From JAPLJU01 sp964547985 (lineage in GTDB: Bacteria > Desulfobacterota > Syntrophia > Syntrophales > UBA2192): a stretch of 18,295 nucleotides of DNA. The notes under the pieces are model-generated. The model was given only the letters and a program-made list of their open reading frames with translations. It was not told where the DNA came from and did no database searches. Made by a program: the position numbers and the translations under genes. Of the stretch, positions 17,386-18,295 are shown piece by piece. The stretch is taken from contig CAZJPV010000047.1 in NCBI GenBank assembly GCA_964547985.1, forward strand, positions 1-18,295. Direction: 5' to 3'. Every line of letters starts with the position of its first letter. The stretch's first letter is position 1.

Positions 17386-18009
17386 ATGCCGGTTTTAGCA
17401 GTATACGATATCGAAAAGAACAAGGTTTCCGAAGTGGAGCTCCGCAAGGACATCTTCGGGGCGGAAGTCAAAAAGGACCTTATTTACGAGGTGGTGAGGC
17501 GGCAGCTCGCCTGCCGCAGGGCCGGGACCCACTCGACGAAGCGGCGCGGAGAGGTCAAAGGCGGCGGCCGCAAGCCCTGGCGACAGAAGGGCACGGGCCG
17601 GGCCCGCGCGGGTACGATCCGGTCCCCCTTGTGGCGCGGCGGCGGCATTGTTTTCGGTCCCCATCCCCGGGATTATGCCTATTCGGTCCCCAAAAAGATG
17701 CGAAAAGCGGCGCTCATCTCGGCGCTCAGCATGAAGGTCATTGAAGAGAAGATCGTGGTTCTTCGGGATTTTCCGATGGCAGGGATCAAGACCAAGACAT
17801 TCAAGGAGGTTCTCGAGCGTTTCGGACTTAAAAAGACCCTCTTTGTGCTGGACAAAGCGGACCCGGTGCTTGAGAAATCCTCAAGGAACCTGAGGGACGT
17901 GAAGATGATGCGATCGGAGGGGATCAACGTCTACGATCTTCTGAAGTATGACCATCTGGTCCTCATGGAACCCTCCATCAAAGTGATAGAAGGGGCGTTG
18001 TCAGCATAA
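17386..18009 (+). CDS. rplD: 50S ribosomal protein L4
   Basis: A 207-residue protein whose extended loop lines the peptide exit tunnel. The conserved loop GGGRKPWRQKGTGRARAG followed by SPLWRGGGIVFGP is present at about residues 59-92. It ends with DHLVLMEPSIKVIEGAL, typical of the family. Changes in this loop cause macrolide resistance elsewhere; the KPWRQKGTGRAR core is wild type. In E. coli L4 also represses the S10 operon by attenuation in its leader, which makes it a natural candidate to act on the terminator upstream of rplC (inference). A GGAG site lies about ten bases before ATG 17386. Its TAA overlaps the rplW ATG by one base. Confidence 0.98.
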   Translation: MPVLAVYDIEKNKVSEVELRKDIFGAEVKKDLIYEVVRRQLACRRAGTHSTKRRGEVKGGGRKPWRQKGTGRARAGTIRSPLWRGGGIVFGPHPRDYAYSVPKKMRKAALISALSMKVIEEKIVVLRDFPMAGIKTKTFKEVLERFGLKKTLFVLDKADPVLEKSSRNLRDVKMMRSEGINVYDLLKYDHLVLMEPSIKVIEGALSA

Positions 18010-18293
18010 TGGAAATCTATCAGATCATCAAAAGACCGCTCGTGACGGAAAAAACTACTCTCGCCAAGGAAACGAACAAGTACTACTTCGAAGTCGACCG
18101 GCGGGCCAACAAAATTGAGATCGGGCAAGCGGTGGAGAAACTCTTCAAGGTCAAGGTGATCAACGTCAGGACCATGAATATGACCGGCAAGAAAAAGCGA
18201 GTGGGACGGGTCCTGGGCCGAAAGCGCGACTGGAAAAAGGCCATGGTCACCCTGGCCCCCGGGAGCAGCATCGAGATCTTCCAGAAAGTGTAA
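18009..18293 (+). CDS. rplW: 50S ribosomal protein L23
   Basis: A complete 94-residue protein at the exit of the peptide tunnel, docking site for trigger factor and the signal recognition particle. It has the N-terminal signature IIKRPLVTEKT (residues 6-16), then YYFEVDRRANKIEIGQAVEK and the family pattern VKVINVRTMN, and it ends IEIFQKV. The start ATG shares an A with the rplD stop (TAATG), so translation is coupled to L4. Only two bases of the window follow the stop; rplB is expected next by the standard S10 order. Confidence 0.97.
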   Translation: MEIYQIIKRPLVTEKTTLAKETNKYYFEVDRRANKIEIGQAVEKLFKVKVINVRTMNMTGKKKRVGRVLGRKRDWKKAMVTLAPGSSIEIFQKV

Positions 18294-18295
18294 GG

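Overview
The window is a continuous run of core information-processing genes, all on the + strand: tRNA-Thr (3' part) - rpmG - tRNA-Trp - secE - nusG - rplK - rplA - rplJ - rplL - rpoB - rpoC - rpsL - rpsG - fusA - tuf - rpsJ - rplC - rplD - rplW. This is the classical L11/L10/beta/str/S10 supercluster of bacteria. The DNA is GC-rich by eye (roughly 55-60 %, not computed). The gene order, the tRNA-Thr/rpmG/tRNA-Trp/secE start and the protein sequences suit a Gram-negative bacterium of the former Deltaproteobacteria (Desulfobacterota, perhaps near Syntrophales). That placement is inference from order and residue patterns only. No mobile element, CRISPR array, phage gene or foreign-looking gene is visible.

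Layout. 1-576 holds two tRNA genes interleaved with the L33 and SecE genes. 583-2324 is nusG-rplK-rplA. 2325-2638 is a 314-base gap filled by a structured leader of the L10 type. 2639-12028 is rplJ-rplL-rpoB-rpoC, with GC-rich hairpins in both the rplL-rpoB and rpoB-rpoC gaps. A sigma70-like promoter candidate lies across the end of rpoC (12006-12034) and would serve the str genes rpsL-rpsG-fusA-tuf and rpsJ (12089-16645). A strong-looking Rho-independent terminator (16661-16700) then separates rpsJ from rplC, rplD and rplW, which run tightly to the window end.

How the genes work together. NusG couples RNA polymerase (RpoB/RpoC) to the translating ribosome. L11, L1, L10 and L12 form the ribosome parts that recruit and stimulate the GTPases EF-G and EF-Tu, also encoded here. 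S12, S7 and S10 are small-subunit proteins, and L3, L4, L23 and L33 large-subunit proteins. SecE is a translocon subunit. The proteins look ordinary and intact, with expected lengths and active-site residues.

The points of interest are regulatory: (1) the terminator between rpsJ and rplC, overlapped by a possible 17-codon leader ORF with its own Shine-Dalgarno match, which looks like an attenuator inside the S10 gene string; (2) an L10 leader with two mutually exclusive long helices upstream of a TTG-started rplJ; (3) tandem hairpins flanking rpoB on both sides; (4) the absence of the tuf gene often found between tRNA-Thr and rpmG. I found no evidence of an unknown enzyme or defence system.
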